Assembly (NCBI RefSeq): GCF_014207095.1
Contig: NZ_JACHBG010000025.1
Span: 1-64,000, forward strand
DNA length: 64,000 nt
Direction of reading: 5' to 3'
Source: Martinezella lusitana
GTDB taxonomy: Bacteria; Pseudomonadota; Alphaproteobacteria; Rhizobiales; Rhizobiaceae
Part shown: positions 1-8,738 of the stretch, piece after piece
Layout: the number at the start of each line of letters is the position of its first letter
Position numbering within the stretch: the first letter of the stretch is position 1
Made by a program: the position numbers and the translations under genes
Notes under the pieces: model-generated
Told to the model about the DNA's origin: nothing
The model's database searches: none
What the model saw: only the letters and a program-made list of their open reading frames with translations

Positions 1-78
1 CCATAGCGGATCGGTTCGAATGTCGTAGCCGCCGACAGTGTTGCTCAGCGTTCCGATCTGATCCCAATCAACGGCCAT
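1..78 (-). CDS. Hypothetical protein, N-terminal fragment cut by the window edge
   Basis: An ATG at 78-76 on the minus strand opens a frame of 26 codons that runs off the left edge without a stop, beginning MAVDWDQIGTL. A weak GGGGA-like ribosome site lies just upstream. The visible residues (acidic and glycine-rich, no signal peptide) do not let me assign a family. It lies downstream of the Imm50-like gene in the same orientation. The start is plausible but only a short part of the protein is visible. Confidence 0.4.
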   Translation of the reverse strand, partial: MAVDWDQIGTLSNTVGGYDIRTDPLW

Positions 79-316
79 ACTTTGATCCCCAGCGCCTCAC
101 ACCATGGTCGACGTTAAACGCAAATTTGTCCACGCCGCCTAGTTTAAGTGGAAACGGCTGTGCCTCATTTGCAGTTCGACGGTCGCGCCCAAATCAAATG
201 CCGAGCGTCGTCGGCTCCTTCCGCAAACGATACTGCCTTGTTCCTGGGGATCGAAGAAGACGGTGTTGGAAAGATGGTCTCGAGCAATAGAAGACGCAGG
301 TTATCTCCGTGCGATT

Positions 317-769
317 CTACACGGGCATTGGCTGGAGCCCAAACGCCAGATCCTTCGTGTATATCAAGCCATGAAGCCCAACCGACGTGTCAAATGTAAC
401 CACGATATCGCCTTTGACAGGCGCGTCACAGGTCTCCCAATTTGATGCGGCCTCGTCGGCGGCAAGACGACGGATTCTAAGATCAAAAATGATTGAGGCT
501 GCGCTTCCATTCAGCTTTATGCCGGATACTGCGTTCATCAGTAGCGTGACCCGGGCGTGACGGTCGCAAATGAAGCGGCGTTGCCGATCAAGTTTGTCGG
601 CCATCCTGAATGCGCGAATGGCCAGGAGGACACTGCCATTTGCAATTTCCAGGCGCTCCAGGGCGGCATCATGGAATCGGGGACAGAAGCCGAACCAATC
701 TAAAACGGCTTGTCCACCAGTGAGAGAGGCAAAGAGATGTTCGTCATTGTCCCAGTCAGGAGATGACAT
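317..769 (-). CDS. Imm50-like small protein (putative immunity protein)
   Basis: The 150-residue product starts at ATG 769, chosen because TTAGGAG lies eight bases upstream; the longer frame to 946 would overlap the preceding gene and has no such site. Near the N-terminus it carries a WFGFCPRFHDAALERLEI-like segment, which resembles the 'wFG.wPsFHDaev' signature I associate with the Imm50 family of polymorphic-toxin immunity proteins. No signal peptide or membrane segment is seen, so it should be cytosolic. It is the second of three minus-strand genes. No toxin is visible in the window, so the immunity role is inference from one motif and may be wrong; a domain of similar fold with another job is possible. 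Confidence 0.55.
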   Translation of the reverse strand: MSSPDWDNDEHLFASLTGGQAVLDWFGFCPRFHDAALERLEIANGSVLLAIRAFRMADKLDRQRRFICDRHARVTLLMNAVSGIKLNGSAASIIFDLRIRRLAADEAASNWETCDAPVKGDIVVTFDTSVGLHGLIYTKDLAFGLQPMPV

Positions 770-857
770 CGCGGTGCTCCTAAGGCAGTTCATCGCTGCG
801 AGCGACGGCAGTTGGCTTGCCAAGACGCACACTCTGAACGTAGCAGGCCCATGCCAG

Positions 858-2867
858 TCAGGCGACGTCCGCATGGCTGAGTGGAATCGTATCGAGCCCA
901 TCAGGAAGGAAGGGCTGCGGGCGACCGAGGAAGTAGCCCTGCGCATGATCTACGCCGATCGTGCGTAGCGCCGCAAGAATTTCGGCGTTCTCGACAAATT
1001 CGGCAATCGTTTGGCGACCAGCGAGATGCGAGATCTGATTGATCATTTCGACGGTCATCCGATCTGCCCTGTCAGTCAGCATGTCGCGGACAAAGCTTCC
1101 GTCAATCTTCACGTAGTCCACCGGCAGGCGTTTCAGATAGGTTAGTGACGACATACCGACGCCGAAGTCATCCAACGCAAAACGGCATCCCATGGCGCGC
1201 ATTGCATTCATGAAGGCTATCGCTTCATCGAGGTTTTCGATGGCGCTGGTCTCGGTGATCTCGAAACACAATGCACTGCCTGGTACATGGCTGCGGCTCA
1301 ACACATCACGCAGAAACGGCAAGAACGTATCGTCCTTCAGGGTCAGGCCGCTCAGATTTATCGAATAGGTACCCGAAGCCATGCCTTTGCGCCGGCCGAT
1401 AATGTCGAGCGCATGACGCACGACCCAGCGATCGAGAGCAGGCATCAGACCGAAACGCTCAGCTGCGGCAATGAAGGAGGCCGGCGCAAGGATCTTGCCG
1501 TTCTCCTCAAGGCGCAGCAGGATCTCGCAATGTTCCACCGCCGCTCCGTTGCTGTCTATCGGCGCGATCTCCTGGGAAAACAATCGGAAACTATCCTCCT
1601 CCAGCGCGCGGTGGAGACGCTGCACCCAATTGAGATTGGCGGTAAACTGCGTCTGTGCCGCGTCCGTTGTCTCGAAGATATGGACGCGGTTGCGACCTTT
1701 TTCCTTTGCCATGTAGCAAGCGATGTCGGCCGCGCGCAGTGCCTCCTGGAGTGTGAAGCTGCTCTCGGCAAGATGCACCACGCCGATGCTGGCGCTGATC
1801 GAATAGCGATGACCATTCCAGACGAAGTCGATCGCTTCGGTGGTCTCGCGCAGCCGCATGCCGATGCGCAATGCGTCCTCCAGAGCGCAGTTCGGAAGCA
1901 CAATACCGAACTCATCGCCACCAAGGCGGGCGAGCAGATCCGTACCACGGATCGCCCTGCCAAGATCCTGCGAGACGCGGCGCAGCAGCGCATCACCCGC
2001 CGCATGGCCACCATTGTCGTTCACCGCTTTGAACTGATCGAGATCGATGAACATCAGCGCATGGCAGGTATCAGGCTGTGCGAGCGCGGTTGCGAGCCGC
2101 TCCTCGAAGAGCCGGCGGTTCGGCAGTCCCGTAAGAGCGTCGTGATTGGCGTTGTGGGAGAGTTGCTCCTCAATATAGCGGCGATGCACGAGGAATGTGT
2201 TCAGCCGCCAGACGGTCAGCAGAATGAATAGCAGCGCCATTGCCGTATTACCGATGAGGAGTACGGTTTGCACCTGACGCGTCCCCTCCCCCAACCGGTC
2301 GGAGAATTGCTTCGTCAGCGGCGTGACGAGCGCGTTGATCTCGTCCAGCTGCCGCGTAAGGTCACGCCGCTCCGCGTCACTCGTTTGCCGGGACGTATCT
2401 ATTGCCTCACTGATCGGCTGCAACTGCATCAGCACATTCTCGGCCGTGCGCCAGTCGCGGATACAGGCATCCATGATCGGGAGCCAACGAAAATAGCGGA
2501 ACAGCCAGATGAGGCTCGGGATATCGTCGGGGTGGTTTCCACCGGCAAGGAAACCTCTAAAGGCGGCATCGACGGAGGGCGGCTGGGCCTCCAGCGCACG
2601 ACGCGCTGCTCGGTCGCCCATCGGAATAGCGATCGCCTCGTGATAGCGCGCAACGAACGAGGGATCGCCGGATGCGACATAGCGGCTGAGGTAGTAAAGC
2701 GCATCGTGCTGCCCCTTCGACCACAGGCTCTCACCTGTCACGAAGGCACGCAAGGAGGAGGTAACCTGCAGGCTGAAGGTGGCAAGCACGGTCTGCAGAA
2801 TAACGATGAGAACGAACGGCCATGCAAGTGTTACTAGACGCAAGCTCGTCCTTGAAGCACCGGTCAT
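858..2867 (-). CDS. Membrane-bound GGDEF-EAL cyclic-di-GMP enzyme
   Basis: This 669-residue protein should make and/or degrade cyclic di-GMP at the inner membrane. An N-terminal membrane helix (about residues 10-30) is followed by a periplasmic sensory region of about 200 residues, a second helix, then a GGDEF domain with intact GGDEF near residue 314 and an RGTD inhibitory site (RxxD) five residues before it. The EAL domain reads EIL at the signature, keeps the glutamate, and has the DDFG segment near residue 566. Both halves therefore look potentially active. ATG 2867 was chosen over an upstream start because GGAG lies about ten bases before it and the first residues lead straight into the helix. 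The sensed ligand is unknown. Confidence 0.9.
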   Translation of the reverse strand: MTGASRTSLRLVTLAWPFVLIVILQTVLATFSLQVTSSLRAFVTGESLWSKGQHDALYYLSRYVASGDPSFVARYHEAIAIPMGDRAARRALEAQPPSVDAAFRGFLAGGNHPDDIPSLIWLFRYFRWLPIMDACIRDWRTAENVLMQLQPISEAIDTSRQTSDAERRDLTRQLDEINALVTPLTKQFSDRLGEGTRQVQTVLLIGNTAMALLFILLTVWRLNTFLVHRRYIEEQLSHNANHDALTGLPNRRLFEERLATALAQPDTCHALMFIDLDQFKAVNDNGGHAAGDALLRRVSQDLGRAIRGTDLLARLGGDEFGIVLPNCALEDALRIGMRLRETTEAIDFVWNGHRYSISASIGVVHLAESSFTLQEALRAADIACYMAKEKGRNRVHIFETTDAAQTQFTANLNWVQRLHRALEEDSFRLFSQEIAPIDSNGAAVEHCEILLRLEENGKILAPASFIAAAERFGLMPALDRWVVRHALDIIGRRKGMASGTYSINLSGLTLKDDTFLPFLRDVLSRSHVPGSALCFEITETSAIENLDEAIAFMNAMRAMGCRFALDDFGVGMSSLTYLKRLPVDYVKIDGSFVRDMLTDRADRMTVEMINQISHLAGRQTIAEFVENAEILAALRTIGVDHAQGYFLGRPQPFLPDGLDTIPLSHADVA

Positions 2868-3410
2868 GCCCCGCTCCGAGCTCGCGGACGGCGGGCTACC
2901 ACCCAACCTCGGTTTCCAACTACTGTCGTCCTGTCCAAAGGCCGCCCCTCTCACAGACCCTTTCCCGCGTCTCTCCTGCAAAAGCCGACGCGCTCATATT
3001 GGCGATTGGACCATAAGAGCGTAATGAAAGTACTAATATAGTTGCTAATATAATTGGCGTCTCGTAGATTAAACCCCAAAGAATGATGTAAAAATCCTCA
3101 CGCGTGTCCCATGCCCTCCCGAGGATTGATCGGAGGCTAAGCGTTGCCGACGGCAGATTGATACCGAGCCGATCTCGCGACCAAATCAGCGCTATCGAAC
3201 AGGATAACGCGTCTCTCTACCTGGCGACGCTGCTCACCAAGGGCGTGATCTGAGCAAGAGCGGCTGGGGCACGAGGAGCGCCAGTTCGTGATCGCGTGCA
3301 CGGCGCATCTTCGTTCATCGGGAGCGGCTGATCAGTCTCACGTCACCTCAGATGCAGCGGAGATATTCCTTAGGCAGCCGTGCTCCTCGCGTGCGGCAGA
3401 GTAACCAGTT
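2868..3410. other. Intergenic stretch with AT-rich promoter area and possible gene relics
   Basis: No convincing gene. Around 3026-3060 the sequence is AT-rich with a repeated CTAATATA element, a plausible promoter zone for the GGDEF-EAL gene. Between about 3165 and 3310 the plus strand has short protein-like stretches broken by stops (one reads ASLYLATLLTKGV before a TGA at 3250), which may be decayed coding sequence; I cannot name a family. Confidence 0.35.
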
Positions 3411-3656
3411 TCAGATCGCAGATGCCGTCTGAACGAGTGGTGGCGTGGAAGTCCATTCTTCGATCCAGCCGCTGGCAACCCAACTGTTGAGGGTGATTGC
3501 TACTCTGGACACACGACCAGATCTTGATACGACAAGGATGAAGGCGGCATCTGTCTCGCTCCCGTCGACCCCTTTGGAAAGAAGGATGCCTTTTAGGTTC
3601 GATAGCTCTGTCGGACGAAGATGAGCTGCAAAGCGGATGCTGAATTCGGTCATCAT
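3411..3656 (-). CDS. Small hypothetical protein
   Basis: An 81-residue frame starting ATGATG at 3656, with AGGAACG immediately upstream as a reasonable ribosome site; the second ATG at 3653 is equally possible. The composition looks like a folded soluble protein, with alternating hydrophobic residues and few low-complexity runs, and no signal peptide or transmembrane segment. It stands alone between two cyclic-di-GMP genes, with no obvious operon partner. I do not recognise the family. A longer overlapping frame (3370-3669) has no comparable start signal and was left out. Confidence 0.45.
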   Translation of the reverse strand: MMTEFSIRFAAHLRPTELSNLKGILLSKGVDGSETDAAFILVVSRSGRVSRVAITLNSWVASGWIEEWTSTPPLVQTASAI

Positions 3657-4011
3657 CGTTCCTGACCACCTAACTATGGTTGGATGCTACTCCGCAGCCT
3701 CCATCCGCGCCAGCGTCTTCTATCGCCAGCCAATCACCTCCGGATCGTTCATGAAGCCTCTCTGCCGACCGGCTTGTGCCAGTTACCCCGGCCGCAGCCA
3801 CTAAGGTTAAGGCAGTGGGGCATCTTTGCCTTCGAGGGTCGGCGCCAATCGCCGGGATTAGGAACGCGCGTTTCATGTCGGAAGCAGCGTGGTGAGCACA
3901 GCACGCCAAGCAGGTAATCGTTAACTCCGTCCGGCGAAATTTTCGCAGCGATAACGACCTCGAAATCGGTCCTCTCTACGCTTCGCCCAAAAAGGAGACA
4001 GGGGCGCCCTC
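3657..4011. other. Intergenic region upstream of the CHASE4-GGDEF gene
   Basis: No gene is supported here. It should hold the promoter of the gene at 4012 and of the small gene at 3656; I see no clear -35/-10 pair. Short frames on both strands lack ribosome sites. Confidence 0.35.
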
Positions 4012-5421
4012 ATGACGACGAACATCAATCAGTTCAAGCTGCTGGGACCAGCTATGATCCTGATTGCGATCCTTATCGTGGGGCTCGCTGCCATTCCTTA
4101 CTACGGCATGGCCCGCCTGGACGCAGAAAGCCGCGAAAGGCAGGAAGCCCTGGTCGAGCGGAACATTGCGATCTGGATTACCGACGTCGAGTTCGCACTG
4201 ACCGCCTGGACGATCTGGGACGAGTCCATCACAAAGATCGACAATGCTTTCGATCAGGAGTGGACCGACCGGAATATTGGCAGCTCGCTCATCGGCACGT
4301 CGAGAACCCGCTTCGTCGCGATCCTCGATCGGGACGACCGCCTGATCTACTCGAAGACGGCAGATGGGGTCCGCGAACGCCCCTTCTTCAAACGTGACCC
4401 ACAGGCAATCTTGAGCGACGCAGGTGCGCTGGTCGAGCGCGTCCGAAAAAGGGAGGTCGCGCGAAAGCCAACTGGTATTCCGGCTCCCGTTGCCTTCAGC
4501 AAGATCGAGGTGATCGGCAGTGACGCAGTGCTCCTGACCGCAAGCCTTTTCCAGCCCGACTTCAAGACGGCAACACTCGTGGGGAGCCACGCTCCGGTGC
4601 TTGTCTCGGCAATACCCATCGCCGGCAGCCTACAGGAATTCCTGGGCGACCGGTTTCTTCTCGACAGCGCAGCCGTCGGACCCCTCGCCTCAGTTGAGCC
4701 CGGCCGCGCCTGGGTAGAGATTGCCGGCGGGCCCGGCGGGCAGTCGGAAGTCCTCTCCTGGCTCCCACCGACGCCGGCCCGAGACCTTCTCCATCAATCA
4801 ATCCCGCTTGCGGCTACGGTAACCTTCGTCCTGATCGCCGGCAGCATTTTCGCGATACGACTGTCGAGGCAGGCGATGACGTCACTGGTGGAATCACAGA
4901 ATAAGATGCGTCATGCCGCCACGCATGACTTTTTAACGGGGCTGCCAAACCGATCGTTGATCACTCCCGAGTTTCTCAGACTTTCGGCAATCGGCAACAT
5001 AACGGTCGGTTGCCTAGACCTTGACGGTTTCAAGGGCGTCAACGACAGGTACGGGCACGCGGCTGGCGATGAGCTGCTCAAACAGGTCGCCGGGCGCCTC
5101 AGAACTTGGTGCCGGGACGATGATGTTGTGTTCCGGCTGGGTGGCGACGAATTCGCGGTCCTGATGCCATCTATCGCGCCGGGTGGCGCCGAATGGCGCT
5201 GCCGCCAGCTTGCCTCGCTGCTGGCAAAACCCTATCCGATTGATGGGATAGAAGTGGCCGTCGGCTCATCTTTCGGAATAGCCGAGGTTTCCGTGCGGAC
5301 CATTGAAGCCTTCGAGGAAGCACTTAAGGCGGCTGACGAAGCGCTCTACGGAGCAAAGGCCAAGGGGCGCAACCATGTCGTGGTGTCATTGGCGCCGGGA
5401 TCAATCCGAACGGTCGGATAG
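4012..5421 (+). CDS. CHASE4-type sensor diguanylate cyclase
   Basis: A 469-residue membrane protein predicted to make cyclic di-GMP in response to an extracytoplasmic signal. A first helix (about residues 10-30) is followed by a periplasmic domain whose WTIWDESI segment and general layout fit CHASE4; a second helix sits near residues 265-287. The GGDEF domain follows, with the motif intact at about residues 377-381 and an RDDD inhibitory site (RxxD) five residues before it, so the enzyme looks active and product-inhibited. No EAL domain is present. The start has AAAGGAGA about 15 bases upstream, a rather long spacing. The gene is monocistronic as far as can be seen. Confidence 0.9.
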   Translation: MTTNINQFKLLGPAMILIAILIVGLAAIPYYGMARLDAESRERQEALVERNIAIWITDVEFALTAWTIWDESITKIDNAFDQEWTDRNIGSSLIGTSRTRFVAILDRDDRLIYSKTADGVRERPFFKRDPQAILSDAGALVERVRKREVARKPTGIPAPVAFSKIEVIGSDAVLLTASLFQPDFKTATLVGSHAPVLVSAIPIAGSLQEFLGDRFLLDSAAVGPLASVEPGRAWVEIAGGPGGQSEVLSWLPPTPARDLLHQSIPLAATVTFVLIAGSIFAIRLSRQAMTSLVESQNKMRHAATHDFLTGLPNRSLITPEFLRLSAIGNITVGCLDLDGFKGVNDRYGHAAGDELLKQVAGRLRTWCRDDDVVFRLGGDEFAVLMPSIAPGGAEWRCRQLASLLAKPYPIDGIEVAVGSSFGIAEVSVRTIEAFEEALKAADEALYGAKAKGRNHVVVSLAPGSIRTVG

Positions 5422-5703
5422 CAGCCTCTCACACCTAGGGTGAAGGCGACAGGCCGGCATATACTGCTCTCGCACTCTGGAGCAAGTGGTTTGCATTGAT
5501 GCAGAGACACAAAGATCTGACCGTGAAACTACGGGAGATCGAAACCAGCTTCTGGCGATGATGGAGAGCACAACCAGATAGGCTAAGGGGAACGGCATTC
5601 TTTTGATACCGGTGTAGGATCGATGGCCGCTTGCACGTCAAGAAGTCATCAAGGGCAAACAAGACAGCTGTGACCTTTTCAGCTTCAAAGGAGAGAAGAC
5701 GCT

Positions 5704-5922
5704 ATGGCAAACGAGAAAATCAAAGGACCTGCTTCCTATTTCCCTTCGATAGAGAAGACATACGGCCGTCCAATCGCCGAATGGCAGGATCTGGTACGGC
5801 TACACTATCCAGCTAGGCATATGGAACTGGTCAATATGCTAAAGAGCGAGCACGGCATGGGCCACGGCCACGCGAATGCGCTGGTGGCCTACATGCTCTC
5901 GGCGGACGAGAAGGCATCCTGA
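5704..5922 (+). CDS. DUF4287 domain protein
   Basis: A 72-residue soluble protein with AAAGGAGAG well placed before the ATG. It contains the SYFPSIEKTYGRP and HGMGHGHANALVAY segments typical of DUF4287, a small helical domain widespread in rhizobia and actinobacteria, often alone or joined to DUF5655. No biochemical function is established to my knowledge. It appears to be transcribed alone, 280 bases after the diguanylate cyclase. Confidence 0.85.
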   Translation: MANEKIKGPASYFPSIEKTYGRPIAEWQDLVRLHYPARHMELVNMLKSEHGMGHGHANALVAYMLSADEKAS

Positions 5923-6106
5923 CGGGATATCGTTACGGGTGAACGTGAACGAGATCGGCTTGACGACATATTCGGCCAGACATGCGCAGTTTCGATGGCG
6001 GCAATTCGGGCTTTTGAGGTCCGCAGCCTATCCCTTCACAGGCGGGGAAGTTCAAAGAGCGTTCGGAGAGAGGCCTGCACCCGCGGGCCTCTCAGCGCCC
6101 GATGCT

Positions 6107-6613
6107 TTATGCCTTTGGCTTGCGCCCACGCTTCGGCTTTTCGACACTCGCCTCGCCCGACACTTGGCTTGTTTCCGTCGCCTTGACGGTCGCCGGTTTC
6201 CGCGTTGCAGCCTTCGCCGCAGGCGCTTTCACCTTTGCCTTGGCGCTATTCAGAAGTGCGGCACGGCGCAAACGGTTTTGCTCGAGCGCCTTCTGAAACG
6301 AAACATCGTTGTCGGCATGCTGTGCAAGGTCGTCGAGGAACTCTGCAACTTGTGCCGTGGTTTCGACGACGACATAGCTTAGTCCCTGCCCGGCATCGAT
6401 CGAATCCCGGCCGATGGTCACGCCAAAGCCGCCGGGGGCGCGCTGAAACCAGGTTGACCGCCATTTGTTGAAGCCGGCGCCGTCGCTCTCAAACTCGGCC
6501 AGATAGGCCTTCTGCTCGGCCACTCTGACGCGGAAGGCGTCAACGGCACTGCGCATACCAGCCTTCGGCTTGTCAGACTTCCTCGCGGACCACTTTTCCA
6601 AAAAACTCGTCAT
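6107..6613 (-). CDS. Hypothetical protein with histone-H1-like Lys/Ala tail
   Basis: A 168-residue protein in two parts. Residues 1-115 look globular, with predicted helices. From about residue 118 the chain is a low-complexity tail rich in lysine, alanine and proline with repeated AK/KAP units, ending KPKRGRKPKA. The RGRKPK end resembles an AT-hook core, so DNA or RNA binding through the tail is a reasonable inference. The start at 6613 has a purine-rich GGGAAGAGACGAG stretch upstream. I do not recognise the globular domain. It is convergent with the DUF4287 gene. Confidence 0.75.
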   Translation of the reverse strand: MTSFLEKWSARKSDKPKAGMRSAVDAFRVRVAEQKAYLAEFESDGAGFNKWRSTWFQRAPGGFGVTIGRDSIDAGQGLSYVVVETTAQVAEFLDDLAQHADNDVSFQKALEQNRLRRAALLNSAKAKVKAPAAKAATRKPATVKATETSQVSGEASVEKPKRGRKPKA

Positions 6614-6991
6614 TATACTCGTCTCTTCCCTTGGTGTTCATCATCAAACGAATTGCGATGTTTCGCGTTGATGAGGCGCCTCCTGCTCCCATCAGCCCGA
6701 AGCTATTATAGAATTGCCGTGCCGTGGCAACATCGGGAGCCGCGGCGAATGGGCATTAGTCAAATATGGATTGTCGACTCATTCCTTGCCGATACCGGCG
6801 GGGGAGCCTATCCACCCTCTCAGCGGTTGACGGGATACGGCCGGTTCATGAGCCGCAATTGGGTTACGCCTCGAATTGCTTGGGTGGAAACGCCCCACGC
6901 GTTGGTGGTATAAAACAACGATGTATCCCATTCGCACCCGCTAGAACATTGCATCATGGATTTGTGTCCGTTGGAATCGGAGGCTAAGCAA
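6614..6991. other. Intergenic region, no gene seen
   Basis: Divergent promoter space for the Lys/Ala-tail protein (minus) and the DUF2945 gene (plus). The short plus-strand frames here have no ribosome sites or family motifs. Confidence 0.35.
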
Positions 6992-7201
6992 ATGACGAGA
7001 CGATTTGCGATCGGCGATCATGTCAGCTGGAATTCCGAAGCCGGCCGGGTGTCGGGGACGATTATCGCCATCCACACCAGCGACTTCGACTATAAGGGCC
7101 ATAGGCATCGCGCCAGCTATGATCAGCCGCAATATGAGATCAAGGGCGACAAGACCGACCATATCGCCGCCCACAAAGGCAGCGCCCTCGACTATGCATG
7201 A
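6992..7201 (+). CDS. DUF2945 / hypervirulence-associated TUDOR-like protein
   Basis: A 69-residue protein starting at ATG 6992, eight bases after GGAGG; the longer frame from 6956 lacks this. The sequence matches the DUF2945 (HVA1) family pattern: a GDHVSWNSEAGRVSGTI first strand pair, then YEIKGDKT and a C-terminal HKGSAL segment, forming a small SH3/TUDOR-like barrel. The function of the family is not established. Its stop overlaps the start of the DUF488 gene (ATGA type), so the two are very likely translationally coupled. Confidence 0.85.
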   Translation: MTRRFAIGDHVSWNSEAGRVSGTIIAIHTSDFDYKGHRHRASYDQPQYEIKGDKTDHIAAHKGSALDYA

Positions 7202-7758
7202 TGCACCCGATGCCATTGCCATTTTTCACCATCGGCCATTCCAACCGGAGCCTCCCAGCTTTCCTTGGCCTTTTGCGTGAGGCGGAAGTGGAGCGCGTCA
7301 TCGATATCCGGAAAATCCCGATGTCCCGGGCCAATCCGCAGTTTAACAAGGACACATTATCGACTGCTCTGGCGGATGTTCAGAGTTCCTACGAGCACGT
7401 CGCGGCTCTCGGCGGCCTTCGCGGCAGCGCCAAGACATTCCCAACGGCAATGAACGGTCTATGGACGAACGAAAGCTTCCACAACTACGCCGATTATGCG
7501 CTGACTGCTCCGTTTCAGGAAGGCCTTCGGCATTTGCTTGAGGAGGGACATAAGCAGCGGTCAGCGATCATGTGTTCGGAGGCCGTCTGGTGGCGATGCC
7601 ATCGGCGTATCGTAGCCGATTATCTCATCGCCCGCGGCGAGACGGTGTTCCACATCATAGGTCCAGACCGAATTGAGCCTGCCCGAATGACGCCTGGCGC
7701 CGTGGCGGAGCCTGATGGAACCGTAACCTATCCTGCCACACCACAAGAGGACATTTGA
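7198..7758 (+). CDS. DUF488 family protein
   Basis: A 186-residue cytosolic protein. It has the family's opening FTIGHSNRS, the VIDIRKIPMSR segment, and the MCSEAVWWRCHR motif with conserved Cys and His residues. DUF488 proteins are widespread and of uncertain biochemical role. The start codon overlaps the stop of the DUF2945 gene (start 7198, upstream stop 7199-7201), so the pair forms an operon. A second ATG immediately follows the first, so the start could shift by one codon. Confidence 0.88.
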   Translation: MMHPMPLPFFTIGHSNRSLPAFLGLLREAEVERVIDIRKIPMSRANPQFNKDTLSTALADVQSSYEHVAALGGLRGSAKTFPTAMNGLWTNESFHNYADYALTAPFQEGLRHLLEEGHKQRSAIMCSEAVWWRCHRRIVADYLIARGETVFHIIGPDRIEPARMTPGAVAEPDGTVTYPATPQEDI

Positions 7759-8088
7759 TCGGCCAAGCGATTTTCTCGCTAGTGTCCCGATGAAACGCAA
7801 GCGCCCTAAACATTATCGATGGCAGCGCGTGGAATCTTGTGGTTGCGGCCAAATGCATGGCTTTGTTGGCGGCTTTTGGTGATATTCTCGCGCTTCTCGA
7901 TGCCCACAAACCGGAATAACGTCACAAATATCGCATTGACTGCAACTTCGTTAGCTTGGGCTTGCAAGGTCCTTGAAGACAGTGAGGGCCGAGAGGTCTC
8001 AGTGCGTGAAGTGAGAAGCCGTATACTTCTTCCTTAAGTGGAAGTCCGCAACGTCCAACCAACCAACGGTGATTTGAGGGTTTCAGAG
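7759..8088. other. Intergenic region with a possible gene fragment
   Basis: No complete gene. Between about 7815 and 7920 a plus-strand frame reads NLVVAAKCMALLAAFGDIL and ends in a stop after 'KPE'. It has protein-like composition but no start codon after the preceding stop, so it may be a relic. The promoter for the gene at 8089 should lie here. Confidence 0.3.
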
Positions 8089-8574
8089 ATGGTCGTCAAA
8101 CGTCAACGCCAGTCCCTTTGGCAATTCCTCCTGCTGCCCCTGCGGCTCGTCATCGCCGTGCTTGTTATCATCAGCGAGATCGCCCGACCCGTTTATCGGC
8201 CGCTGGTGAACTGGTTCGCCTCGCTTTCTATCGTCAAGCATTTCGGCGAGTTTGTCGGCTCGCTGCCGCGAGGTATTATACTCGTTCTCTTCGTCGTGCC
8301 GCTCGCGATTGCCGAGCCGCTAAAGATTTACGCATTGATCATCATTGCCAGAGGCCATGTGATCTCCGGGCTTATCATAATCGCATTGGCATACCTCATG
8401 AGCTTTCTCCTGGTTGAGCGCCTCTTCCACGCAGGCCGCGAGAAACTGCTGACCTATGCGTGGCTTAGATGGATCATGGATCGCGTTGAGATTGTTCGAA
8501 GCTGGGTCGGCGAATTGAAAGAAAGCGTCGTGATGACGATGCGTGCCTGGCTGCAACGAATGGGCGATAGCTGA
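8089..8574 (+). CDS. Small inner-membrane protein
   Basis: A 161-residue protein with three or four hydrophobic segments (roughly residues 10-30, 60-80, 85-115) and a positively charged N-terminus (MVVKRQRQ). ATG 8089 was chosen because GAGGG lies about ten bases upstream; a GTG at 8038 would add 17 residues without a good ribosome site. The C-terminal 40 residues are charged and probably cytoplasmic. I recognise no enzyme or transport motif. Similar small membrane proteins are common in rhizobia with no assigned role. Confidence 0.75.
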   Translation: MVVKRQRQSLWQFLLLPLRLVIAVLVIISEIARPVYRPLVNWFASLSIVKHFGEFVGSLPRGIILVLFVVPLAIAEPLKIYALIIIARGHVISGLIIIALAYLMSFLLVERLFHAGREKLLTYAWLRWIMDRVEIVRSWVGELKESVVMTMRAWLQRMGDS

Positions 8575-8738
8575 CCAACCACAATGATCATGTCGCCTTC
8601 AAAACTGTCCAAATCAATCATCAAGACTGAGGAAGAAACGGCTTTAGGCGTGTTCAGGTCGAACTTGGCGGCGATTGCCGTTCCCGTCCGACAAGACTAT
8701 ATGTTGTGAAGGCACACGAACAGCAAAGGAGGTTGCCT

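Noticed and set aside
1287-2231. Plus-strand frame of 314 codons
   Set aside because: Antisense to the GGDEF-EAL gene; no ribosome site or domain motif.
7819-8037. Short plus-strand frame of 72 codons before the small membrane protein
   Set aside because: No ribosome site; a neighbouring register holds a more protein-like fragment without a start codon. Reported only as intergenic content.
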